The notes beneath the pieces were generated by a model that was not told where the DNA came from, did no database searches, and saw only the letters and a program-made list of their open reading frames with translations. The translations under genes and the position numbers were made by a program. This document shows, piece by piece, positions 1-9,521 of a DNA stretch of 64,000 nucleotides; within the stretch, counting starts at the first letter, position 1, and the number at the start of each line of letters is the position of its first letter. The stretch comes from Saprospiraceae bacterium (GTDB lineage Bacteria > Bacteroidota > Bacteroidia > Chitinophagales > Saprospiraceae): positions 124,001-188,000 of the forward strand of contig JADJYH010000003.1 of NCBI GenBank assembly GCA_016719855.1. Direction: 5' to 3'.

Positions 1-2
1 AA

Positions 3-926
3 TTCAGGCCGTTGGAGCCTGGTTTTGGCCAAACCATCGGCAACTCACTCAGAAGAATCCTGCTTTCCTCATTGGAAGGCTTTGCTATTTCCGCTGTGCG
101 CATCGCTGGTGTTGACCACGAGTTCGCTACCATCAAAGGCGTCGTAGAAGACGTTCTTGACATAATTCTGAACCTTAAGCAGGTTCGTCTCAAGCAGTTG
201 ATTCAAGGTGAAGACCTTGCTTCCGAGAAAATCTACCTCACCATCAGTGGTAAAGAAGAGTTCCGTGCTGGTGACTTGGAGGAGCACACCAATGTTTTCA
301 AGGTGATGAATCCTGACATGCTCATTTGCAAAATGGAGCCATTCGTGAACTTGGAGATGGAGTTCACGGTCACTAAAGGCCGTGGGTACGTGCCTGCTGG
401 TGAAAATTTGCCTAAAGATTCACCGATTGGCGTAATTCCGCTAGATGCTATTTACACGCCAATAAAGAACGTAGCTTACAAGATTGAAAATACCCGTGTG
501 GGTCAGCGCACTGACTACGAGCAACTGACCTTGGAAGTAAAAACCGATGGTACCATCCACCCGGAAGATGCCGTAAAAGAAGCTTCCCGCATCATGATTC
601 ACCACCTGATGCTCATTACTGATGAGTACATCAGCATCCCCGACGACTCTGGTCGCCGTGACGATGTGGTGGACGAGCATGTACTACACATGCGCAAGCT
701 GTTCAAAACCAGCCTCGAAGACCTCGACTTGTCCGTTCGTGCATACAACTGCCTCAAGGCTGCCAAGATCAACACCTTGGCCGAGTTGGTACGCTACGAC
801 ACACACGAGTTGCTGAAGTTCAGGAACTTTGGCAAAAAATCGCTCGTCGAAATCGAGGAACTGCTGCAAGACAAAGGGTTGACTTTCGGCATGGACTTGT
901 CGAAGTACAAACTTGACGAAGAATAA
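3..926 (+). CDS. rpoA: DNA-directed RNA polymerase subunit alpha (5' truncated by window edge)
   Basis: Alpha subunit of RNA polymerase. It dimerises to start core assembly and its C-terminal domain contacts promoter UP elements and activators. The frame is open from base 3 (reading FRPLEPGFGQTIGNSLRRIL), so the true start lies upstream; the TTG at 12 is internal. The N-terminal domain covers the first ~220 visible residues. The helix-hairpin-helix C-terminal domain (around SVRAYNCLKAAKINTLAELV and FGKKSLVEIEELL) is complete and ends in an acidic tail. It is followed by rplQ, the usual order at the end of the ribosomal alpha operon. Confidence 0.98.
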   Translation, partial: FRPLEPGFGQTIGNSLRRILLSSLEGFAISAVRIAGVDHEFATIKGVVEDVLDIILNLKQVRLKQLIQGEDLASEKIYLTISGKEEFRAGDLEEHTNVFKVMNPDMLICKMEPFVNLEMEFTVTKGRGYVPAGENLPKDSPIGVIPLDAIYTPIKNVAYKIENTRVGQRTDYEQLTLEVKTDGTIHPEDAVKEASRIMIHHLMLITDEYISIPDDSGRRDDVVDEHVLHMRKLFKTSLEDLDLSVRAYNCLKAAKINTLAELVRYDTHELLKFRNFGKKSLVEIEELLQDKGLTFGMDLSKYKLDEE

Positions 927-930
927 AACG

Positions 931-1075
931 ATTGCGGATTGCGGAATTCCGATTGCGGATTTCCGAGACCCTTAATCATAACTGCAATGACTGTTGATTT
1001 GGTTTGATTGAATTTTGAAATGCTGGCGAGGCTTCAATCCTTTAAACATTCAATCCTTCAATCCTTCTAAAATCC
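931..1075. repeat. microrepeat tracts between rpoA and rplQ
   Basis: Two short tandem tracts lie in the 189-base gap. Around 931-965 the word ATTGCGGA recurs three times with small changes; around 1033-1075 CAATCCTT recurs three times. Similar tracts with other words occur in many gaps of this window. Confidence 0.6.
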
Positions 1076-1115
1076 GGTGTTGCGAAGATCACCAAATTCT
1101 AAAATTAATTAAGCC

Positions 1116-1724
1116 ATGAGACACGGCAACAAGAACAAGCATCTCGGCAGAACGATGGAGCACCGTCAAGCGATGTTTGCGAACATGTCCAATTCACTGA
1201 TAGAGCACAAGCGAATCGAAACCACCCTCCAGAAAGCAAAAGCATTGCGCAAGTACTTCGAGCCGTTAGTCACAAGGGCAAGGGAGAATACGACGCACTC
1301 CCGTAGGATTGTGTTTGGCCACTTGCAGAGCAAGGAAGCCATCAAGGAACTTTTTGGTCCAATCGCAGAAGCCGTTGGCGACCGCCCAGGTGGTTATGTA
1401 CGCATTATCCGCACAGGTTTCCGTCATGGTGATGCCGCTGAAATGGCGTTGATAGAATTGGTGGACTTCAACCCAGATTACAACGGCCAAGCGAAAGCTG
1501 GTGACACTAGCAAAGGCAAGAAGCGCCGTACCCGTCGTGGTGGTGGTACTGCAAAAGCTGCTACAACTGCCGCAGTTGCTGCTGCACCAGTTATTGCTGA
1601 AGTTGCGGAGGAAGACATGATTGCCGTCGGTGAAATCGCTGAAGAGGCTGCTGAGGCAGCAGAAAGCAATGTTGCCGAAACTACTGAAAACGATACTGAA
1701 GCTCCTGCAAAGGACGAGGAATAA
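1116..1724 (+). CDS. rplQ: 50S ribosomal protein L17 with long acidic/alanine tail
   Basis: Large-subunit ribosomal protein bL17. Residues 1-125 match the family (MRHGNKNKHLGRTMEHRQAM at the start, then the conserved region ending near ALIELVDFNPDY). The remaining ~75 residues are a basic linker (KGKKRRTRRGG) and a low-complexity Ala/Glu tail, making the protein 202 residues against about 120-130 in many bacteria; tails of this kind are common in Bacteroidota L17. The ATG at 1116 gives the canonical N-terminus. Last gene of the operon, with a strong hairpin 22 bases after the stop. Confidence 0.97.
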   Translation: MRHGNKNKHLGRTMEHRQAMFANMSNSLIEHKRIETTLQKAKALRKYFEPLVTRARENTTHSRRIVFGHLQSKEAIKELFGPIAEAVGDRPGGYVRIIRTGFRHGDAAEMALIELVDFNPDYNGQAKAGDTSKGKKRRTRRGGGTAKAATTAAVAAAPVIAEVAEEDMIAVGEIAEEAAEAAESNVAETTENDTEAPAKDEE

Positions 1725-1745
1725 TCAGGAATACATTTTCTTGGT

Positions 1746-1790
1746 AAAAGCAAACGGGCGGGTTCACATGAACCACGCCCGTTTGCTTTT
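1746..1790 (+). terminator. strong hairpin terminator after rplQ
   Basis: Arms at 1746-1760 and 1776-1790 pair perfectly over 15 bases and end in a T-run. Inside lies a second palindrome, GGTTCACATGAACC. The apex plus 3' arm (30 bases, 1761-1790) recurs exactly at 14518-14547. Confidence 0.9.
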
Positions 1791-1815
1791 CTCACCGCTC
1801 ACTCTCTCACTCCGC

Positions 1816-2001
1816 TCACCCCTCCACCGCCTCCGTCACCGCCAGTTCGAACTCTGCCGTCACCGTGCCGAGGTTCTTCACGATGATGAACTTGGCACCC
1901 GGTGCCCAGCCCGATTCGGCGGCATTGGTCTGCGCCGTTTGCATGGCCAGCACGGACGTCTTGACGGCATTGTCGGCAGCAGAAGCGTTGGCGGAGAATC
2001 G
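1816..2001 (-). pseudogene. possible C-terminal gene remnant after the giant adhesin gene
   Basis: Immediately downstream of, and in the same frame as, the giant gene's stop, the minus strand reads about 60 protein-like residues without a start codon at their beginning (includes GWAPGAKFIIVKNLGTVTAE) before a TGA at 1816-1818. Composition is unlike random read-through. It could be the tail of a lost gene. I do not recognise the family. Confidence 0.3.
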
Positions 2002-2007
2002 CTGCCG

Positions 2008-5000
2008 TCAATCCTTGGTAATGAAAAGTTTTTGCTGGTAATACTCGTCGCCCGCTTTTACCCGAACGAAATAGACGCCCGTGCCAAGGCCATCAAGCAT
2101 TATCCGCTCGCTCACACTGGCCACTTTCCCCAACTCCCGGTGCAGCACCGCTTGGCCATACAGGTTGTAAAACACTACCACCACCTCCTGCTTTTCCGCA
2201 AGCTTCGCCAATTCGATGCGCACTTCCCGATTTGCAGGGTTCGGCACGAGGCGCATCTCCGCTAGGCTGCCGTTTTGCCTCGGCAATGCTTTTTCTCCTT
2301 GCACGATGATTGGCTGCGCAATGCCAGCCCCCGTATCGCAGCTTGCGACAAAACTGCCCTGGTGCCAATACGTGTTCACATTTTCGATGGACAGGTTCAA
2401 TCCTGCCGCAATGACCAAGCTGTTTCCCACTGCCAAGGCCAGGTTGCCGTCCAAGTAAAGGTTGGCAAGGTCGAGGAGTCCCCCGATCGTGTACGGAAAC
2501 TCATGCGGCGTCCCATTGGTCTCCCAAATCAAGAGTTTGCACCCGCCATTTTCCTTACAAGCGGTAATATCGGCATCTATTTCGATGCAGTTCAGGCCTT
2601 GCGCCCGAAGGGCGTTCATTGTCAGGCCGTTGTACTGCACGTTGTAGCGCAGGTTGAGCGTGAGGGCAATGGTGTTGGCCGCCAGCTTGTTCTTTATACC
2701 GTTGGCGCCCGCCGGATTGCAGCCGCCACAGTTCACCTGCTGGCAATTGGCGAGGATGTTCGGGTAGCCATTGCTTGGCAGCAGGTCCATCACGCACTGG
2801 GCATTGGTAAGGCTGATGGAACGGTGGCTGCCACCGATGAACAGCGGCCCTTGGCCGAGCAGGCCAGTGATAACCTGAAGGTCGGTAGTGGCATTACCAA
2901 GTGCCCCGGTGCCCGGCTCGCCGCCCATCACCCCCCAAGCATCTTGTGGGAAGGTCTCGATGGGCAGGCAAACGCCGGAGTAGGTCACGCTGCACAGTGA
3001 GGGCATTTCGTTGCCGCATTGGTCAGCGATGCGGAAGTAGAAAGTACGCCCAAACGTGTTCACGCCATCACCATCGAGGTCAGTGCATTGCCAGAGCGAT
3101 GACCAACTGTCCAGTTCCACCACCAAGTCGTTGCCGCTGCACTCGTCGTGGATATTGCCTGCGGCAATCATCTCCGCCACTTTCCCCCCGAAATCAAAAT
3201 CGTCGGGGCAAGGCACTTCCTCGATGCAGGAGAGGTTCGTCACGTCCACGGTTCCGCTCACGCAATTGCCCAAGGGCGGCTGGTCGTCGTTGGCGAAGGT
3301 CGTGAACACCCATGGGTGCGAGTTGCCGCCGCAGTCGGTGTAAGTGAACGTGAACTTGCGCCAGCCAGCGCATCCATTCTCAATGAACTCCTCCACGACG
3401 GGACCTGTGACCACGATTTCATTTCCACAGAAATCATAAATCGTGGGGGGAATGGGCGGCTGCGCATAGCTTAGGCAGGACACATAGTCCGTTTGGTCGG
3501 GGTTAACATAGAAATCGGCATCGTACTCGAAATGGAAGGTCTTGCTCCAAGTGCGCAAATGTCCCGCACAGTCTTGAAACGTCCACTCGTACTTTCGGCT
3601 CGCTTCGCAACTGTTTGCATTTTGGGTGTGTGAAACAACCGGGCCGCTCATGTTCACAGGCTTGCCGCAGTTGTCAAGTATGGTTGGCGGCAGCGGCTGA
3701 ACGGCTTGCAGCGGGCAATTGACCGTCACTACTTCATTGGCCGGCACCATGAAATTTTGGTAAACAACATGGTAGGTAAACTGCCAGTCGGCGGTGTTCC
3801 CTTCGCAATCGGTGTAATGGAAGATGTAGGCACGGTCGCCTTCGCAGCCGGGTTTCGCTGAAACGGAAATGACTTGGATGAGTACCTCACCACAGTTGCT
3901 CGTAACGATGGGCGGCGTGGGTGTTGCATCCGTCTGGTCGGGGCAGGCCACCGTGGCATTGCCGTTCGGCGTGGCGATGGCAAATGGCTGCCGCTCCACC
4001 GTCGTCACATGGCTCCATTGCGCCGTGTTTCCTTCGCAGTCGGTGTAGGTAAACGTGAAAGTCCTTGTGCCTTCGCAGGTGATTGGATTAGGGTTGTTCC
4101 CGATAATCGGCCCGGTGGGCGTGAGCACCTCCCCGCAGTTGCTGAAGACGGTGGGCGGTGTCGGCGAAGTTATCAGCGACGGACAGGCTACTTGCGAAGC
4201 ACCATTTGCAGGCACCGTGAACGGCTCCCGCTCTATCGTATAGACATAGCTCCAGGTATTCACATGCCCTGAGCAGTCGGTATAGGTCCAAGCATAAGTG
4301 CGGGTGCCCTCACAGCTTACAGGATTCGGAGCATTGGTGATAGTCGGGCCAGTTGGCGTCAGCGTTTTGCCACAAGCGTCCACGACGGTAGGAGGTGTCG
4401 GCTGCGTGGCCAAGGCGGGGCAGGCCACTGTGGCGGCTCCGTTGGCTGGCAACGTGAAGTTCGGGTAGGCAGGTACCGTGAAGGTGGCAGTGCAAGTCGT
4501 CGTCAACGGCGCACAACCGCTGGTATAGGTGAACACGACCGTACGGGTAACCGCCGTTGCGGAGCAGATGGACGGAGCGCCGGGGCTGTTGTTCGTCAAG
4601 GTTCCGCCGCATCCGCCAGCAGCGCTGGCCGTGGCCAGCCAGGCATTGTACTGCGCATCGAGCGCTGCTTGGGTTAGGCAGGCGCTGACCGCCATGTTCG
4701 CTGGGCAGGTCAAGACCACCGTCGGCGGTGCCGCCACCGTGAACGTCGCCTGGCAGGTCGTCGTGGACGCACAATCGCTGGCGTAAGTGAATGTCACGGT
4801 CCTGGAGCCGCCACAGGCGGACGGTGCACCGCCTTGGTTCACGCTGTTGTTGGTCAAAGCACCGCCGCAGCCGCCGCTACCGCTCGCCGTGGCCAGCCAT
4901 GCGGCGAATTGAGCGTTGATGGCATCCTGTGTCTGGCAGGCCGCAGTGGTTGTATTCACCGGGCAGGTCAGCGTCACCGTCGGCGGTGCCGCCACCGTGA

Positions 5001-8000
5001 AGGTGGCTTGGCAGGTCGTGATGGTTGGCGCACAAGAACTGGTGTAGGTAAAGGTAACGGTCGTAGAGCCTCCGCAGGCAGAGGGCGCTCCCGTGTTGTT
5101 GTTCGTCAAAACGCTGTTGCAACCGCCGCTCGCCGAAGCCGTCGCCAGCCATTCGCTAAAGGCCGTGTTCACTACCGCCTGTGTTTGGCACGCCGCTGTT
5201 GTCGTGTTTTGCATGCAGGTCAGCACCACGTTTGGCGGAGTCGCAACGGTGAAGGTCGCCTCGCAGGTCGTCGGCGTTGGGGTGCAACCGTTCGTGTAGG
5301 TGAAAGTCACCGTTGTGGAGCCGCCGCAGGCCAATGGTGCGCCCGTGTTATTGTTCGTCAAAACGCCGTTGCAACCGCCGCTGGCGCTGACCGTCGCCAG
5401 CCATGCGGCGAAGGCCGTGTTGACTGCCGCCTGTGCCTGACAGGATGCCGTCGTCGTGTTTACCGGGCACGTCAACACAACAGTCGGCGGTGCTGTCACC
5501 GTGAAAGTGGCCTGGCAGGTCGTCGTGAGCGGGGCGCAGGTGCTGGTGTACGTGAAAGTCACCGTCGTAGAGCCGCCGCAGGCATTGGGCGCTCCCGTGT
5601 TGTTGTTCGTCAGGACACCGTTGCAGCCTCCGCTGGCACTGGCCGTGGCTAACCAAGTGACAAAAGCGGTGTTCACCGCAGCCTGTGTCTGACAGGCCGC
5701 TGTTGTCGTGTTCTGTGGGCAGGTCAGAACCACAGTCGGCGCCGGTGGAACTGTGAAGGTGGCCTGACAAGTGGTGGTCGGTGCGAGGCAACTGCTCGTG
5801 TAGGTAAAGGTTACGGTTGTAGAGCCGCCGCAGGCAGGGGGTGCGCCCGTGTTGTTGTTCGTCAGCACGCCGTTGCAGCCGCCCGTGCCGCTCGCCGTCG
5901 CCAGCCATGCGGCAAAGGCTGTGTTGACTGCCGCCTGTGCCTGGCAAGCGTTAGTGGTCGTGTTCGTCGGGCAGGTCAGCACAATTGGCTCAGCCACCGC
6001 CACAGTGAACGTCGCCTGGCAGGTTGTCGTCAACGGTGCACAAGAGCTGGTGTACGTGAATGTCACTGTCGTCGTGCCGCCCGTTGCTGGAGGGGCACCC
6101 GTGTTGTTGTTCGTCAATATGCCATTGCAGCCGCCACTGGCACTGACAGTTGCCAGCCAAGTGTTAAACGCTGCATTGATAGCTACCTGCGTTTGGCCTG
6201 CTACCTGCGTGGCGTTCGTCGGACAGGTCAGCACAAGGTTCGGTGGTGCCGTCACTGTGAAGGTGGCCTGGCAGGTCGTGGTCAAGGGGGCGCAGGTACT
6301 GGTGTAGGTGAATGTCACCGTTCTGGAACCGCCGCAAGCCGGGGGCGCACCGCCTTGAGCCACGTTGTTGTTCGTCAAAACGCCATTGCAACCACCCGTG
6401 CCGCTGGCCGTCGCCAACCAGGTAGCAAAGGCCGTGTTCACTGCAGCCTGCGTCTGGCAGGCAGTAATGGTCGTGTTCGTCGGGCAGGTCAGCACAACGT
6501 TCGGTGGTGCTGTTACTGTGAAGGTCGCTTGGCAGGTCGTGGTCAAGGGGGCGCAGGTGCTGGTGTAGGTGAAGGTCACCGTTCTGGAGCCGCCGCAAGC
6601 CGGGGGAGCACCGCCTTGAGCCACGTTGTTGTTCGTCAAGACGCCATTGCAACCACCCATGCCGCTGGCCGTCGCCAACCAGGTAGCAAAGGCCGTGTTC
6701 ACCGCAGCTTGGGTCTGGCAGGCAGTAGTGGTCGTGTTCGTAGGGCAGGTCAGCACTACCGGGCAATTGATTTGGAAGGTCTGGGTGGAAGATGCTATGT
6801 TTTCCCCATCAAGCAAGAGGTAGTATTCGGTGCCAGCCGTCAGCGTAACAGTGGGGAATGTGGTGCTGGAATTGGTATGTCCGATGCACGTCCAACCATC
6901 CGAAGCACACCCACCCGATGCCGTTTTGTACATATAGTCTATCCAGCCCGTTCCAGTTGCAGAGGTGACTTGCAAGGCGTACTCACCCGTCGTGGTCGGC
7001 GTGAAGCTGTACACCTTCTCTTTCCCCGGAGTATTGTATCCGCAAGTGGTGACGTTCCATTCACCACTGCCAGACAGGGTTTGGGTGGCAGCCGTGCCAC
7101 AGGTCAATGTACCAATGCTGCCACAAATGGTTTCAGGTACCATTAAACGGACCTCCGTGGAAGAATAAACAATATTGCAATTAGCCGGAACGCCCGTCAC
7201 AGTGCTAAAAGTGCCGGATACTTGGCTGGCGGTTAGGAGAACCACATAGTCGCCACCGTTAGGGGTAAAATTGACGGACAAGTTGAGCGTGCCGCCAAGC
7301 GTAGCAGTGCCATTCACCACCACCTGGTCAAAATTTACACCTGCCGTTCCCGTGCCGTTCACTTCCATGAACAAAGTGTTGTTGCTAAAATCCTCGGAAG
7401 CCGTAAAAGTCATTTTACCGGGAGAATAGCCCGGCGAAAGCGTTCCGCCTGCATTCGTGAAACTGGCGGCAACAATAGACCCAGTACCCTTTAGTATCCC
7501 ACCTGTGCTGTTGGTAAAACTGCCATTCACCAAGGTAGGAATGGCAGTGATTTCACCTATTTTAACGGTAGCATTGTTGGTGAAAGTGCCTGCGGTGTTG
7601 GAAATCCCGACCGATGAGCAACGGTCAATCTTGATTTGCCCGCCTGCATTATTATTAAAAGCACCAGTGGCACCATAGTTTTCGATGCCGTGCTGCATGG
7701 CGCTGGCTGCGTTGTTGCCGATGGTGATGGTCGCCGCATTGGTGAAACTGCCCCATGAGTTCACCAACCCTGTACCTGTGGCCCGGTCAATCTTGATTTG
7801 TCCGCCCGTGTTGTTGTTGAAAGGGCCTTGATTGTACAGCCCATACATCCCGACTGCGGCCATTGACCCGATATTGATGGTTGCCGCATTGGTAATAGTG
7901 CCCGGGGCGTAAACGCCATTATTGTTCCTAAACCCGGCAGACGTGGAGCGGTCAATGTTGATTTGCCCGCCCGTGTTGTTGTTGACATCGCCCTCGTTGA

Positions 8001-9347
8001 ACAGTCCGTCCGTCCCGACTGTGGACGTTGACCCAATATTGATGGTAGCCGAATTGTTGAAGGTGCTGCCGTAAACGTTTTCTATCCCGTATTGGGTTGA
8101 ATTGTTGGCATTTATCACCCCGCCCGCATTGTTGTTGAAGGTGATATGATTACGGATGCATTGTGCGCCCACCCCGGCCAGCGAGCCTATGGTAATGGTT
8201 GCCGCATTGGTGAAAGTGCCGTTGGCGGACCAAAGAGCAATTTCCGAAGAACGGTCAATCTTGATTAGCCCGCCCGTATTGTTGCTGAAAGCGCCTCTTT
8301 GGACCAGTCCATGTGTCCCGACTGCGGACGTTGACCCAATATTGATGGTTGCCGAATTATTAAAGGTGCTGCCGGTATTGTTTTCTATCCCGTATTGGGT
8401 TGAATTGTTGGCGTTTATCACCCCACCCGTATTGTTGTGGAAGGTGGCTTTATTGAAAATACATTTATTGCCCACCCCAGCCAGCGAGCCGATGGTAATG
8501 GTTGCCGCATTGGTAAAGGTGCCTGCTTCGTTCCAAACCCCGGAGAACGTAGAGCGGTCAGTATTGATTTGCCCACCCGTGTTGTTGTTCTTTTATACCG
8601 AATTGGATTGATTTGTTGGCGTGGATGACTCCACCCGCATTGTTGTGGAAGGTGCCTGTATTGTGAATACACCAATCGCCCGCAGTAGCCAGTGAGCCGA
8701 TGGTAATGGTTGCTGCATTGGTGAAGGTGCCTCCGTTGTTAAAAAGTGGAACATTCCAGGAGCGGTCAATCTTGATTTGCCCGCCCATGTTGTTGTTGAA
8801 AACGCCAGCGTTTTCAATACCGAAAGTACCCACGAAAGCATTCTGGCCGATGTTGATAATTCCACTGTTTGTCAAAGTTCCCTGATTAACGATACCGGGG
8901 TAAGGGGAATCGTCGATGGTGAGCGTACCCGCCGAAGCAATGGTCAACACGCCACCGGACTGCACCGTGAGGGTTTTGATGGTGAGCGTACCCGCCGGAA
9001 GCAATGGTCAACACGCCACCGGACTGCACCGTGAGGGTAGATGCCGCTGCCCCTGCTGCGCTGATTATCGGGTCGTTCGCCACGTTGGGGATGATTACAA
9101 CGGTAGGGGCGGAAGGTACTCCGGCTGGCGACCAGTTCGAGGCGGTATTCCAGTCGGTGCTGGTGGCGCCTGTCCAGTTTTTTTGAGAAAACAGGGCGGT
9201 CGTTGTGCAAAGCACCACAGCCAACATAATGAGACAGCTCCTGCATATTCTTTGAAAAAAATCGGAGGAAGGTAGCAGTACCATCTTTGCCAAAGGGCAA
9301 GCAAGGGGATGCCAGTCGGCGAAAGCCAAGCGGTAAGGATTTTTCAT
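2008..9347 (-). CDS. giant secreted repeat protein with T9SS sorting domain (two frame breaks)
   Basis: Predicted cell-surface or secreted adhesin-like protein of about 2,400 residues exported by Sec and T9SS. The ATG at 9347 starts a long signal peptide (hydrophobic core near CLIMLAVVLCTTTALFSQ). Domains in order: a TLTVQSGGVLTIAS-type segment; about a dozen beta-helix-like repeats rich in NNTGG, IKIDRS and FTNAATITIGS (about 8950-7500); a linker with a pre-peptidase-type domain (about 7150-6770); nine HYR-like repeats (6755-4476); five related repeats starting F-x-VPANG (about 4470-3280); a Cys-rich region; and a type A T9SS tail (from about 2270, with LVPNPANREVRIEL). The frame breaks at about 8997 (one extra G in a duplicated unit) and about 8590 (a repeat segment missing), so the uninterrupted reading frame begins only at 8475. 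A likely -7 box (CATCTTTG, minus strand) lies at 9384-9391. Confidence 0.85.
4476..6755 (-). repeat. nine tandem ~255-bp HYR-like repeats within the giant gene
   Basis: Nine copies of an ~85-residue unit run from VVLTCPTNTTTTACQTQ to the next LTCP. Each carries the motifs WLATASG, GGCNGVLTNNN, ACGGS-TVTFTYTS and TTCQATFTV. Cysteine spacing is constant, suggesting one disulphide-bonded Ig-like domain per unit. Copies near 6230-6760 are almost identical in DNA, which implies recent duplication and a risk of assembly collapse. Confidence 0.9.
7500..8950 (-). repeat. beta-helix type repeats at the N-terminal end of the giant protein
   Basis: Alternating units of about 35-40 residues with recurring strings such as GGVINANNSTQYGIEN, NNSATINIGS and TNAATITIGS. 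These Asn/Gly-rich ladders fit a right-handed beta-helix passenger. Near 8590 one half-unit is missing and the frame shifts, consistent with recombination or assembly collapse between repeats. Confidence 0.75.
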
Positions 9348-9431
9348 GATTTTAAATTTTACAGTGTTATCAATCGAATGGCACAAAGATGGGCGCCAAG
9401 TTGCCGCAAGCCCTTCTCTATCGGGTTCAAG

Positions 9432-9481
9432 CTTTACGCTATTCGTTGCAGGGCGAAAAAATCTTTACGCTATTCGTTGCA
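9432..9481. repeat. 19-bp direct repeat, 31-bp spacing
   Basis: CTTTACGCTATTCGTTGCA occurs at 9432-9450 and again at 9463-9481, three helical turns apart. The pair lies just past the 3' end of the hybrid sensor gene and about 85 bases upstream of the giant gene's start codon (minus strand). Such spacing would suit cooperative regulator binding, but a duplication accident is equally possible. Confidence 0.6.
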
Positions 9482-9521
9482 TGAGGTAAGAAGGATAGAA
9501 ATCTAAATGATTGATAATCAA

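Noticed and set aside
1621..2265. Plus-strand ORF of 214 codons after rplQ
   Set aside because: Starts inside rplQ in another frame, runs through the terminator and is antisense to the giant gene's end.
2275..3000. Plus-strand ORF of 241 codons within the giant gene
   Set aside because: Antisense to the conserved Cys-rich and T9SS parts; no recognisable protein features.
4476..6755. Regular ~255-bp repeats that might be mistaken for a CRISPR or satellite array
   Set aside because: Units are far too long, have no spacers, and translate continuously into HYR-like domains.
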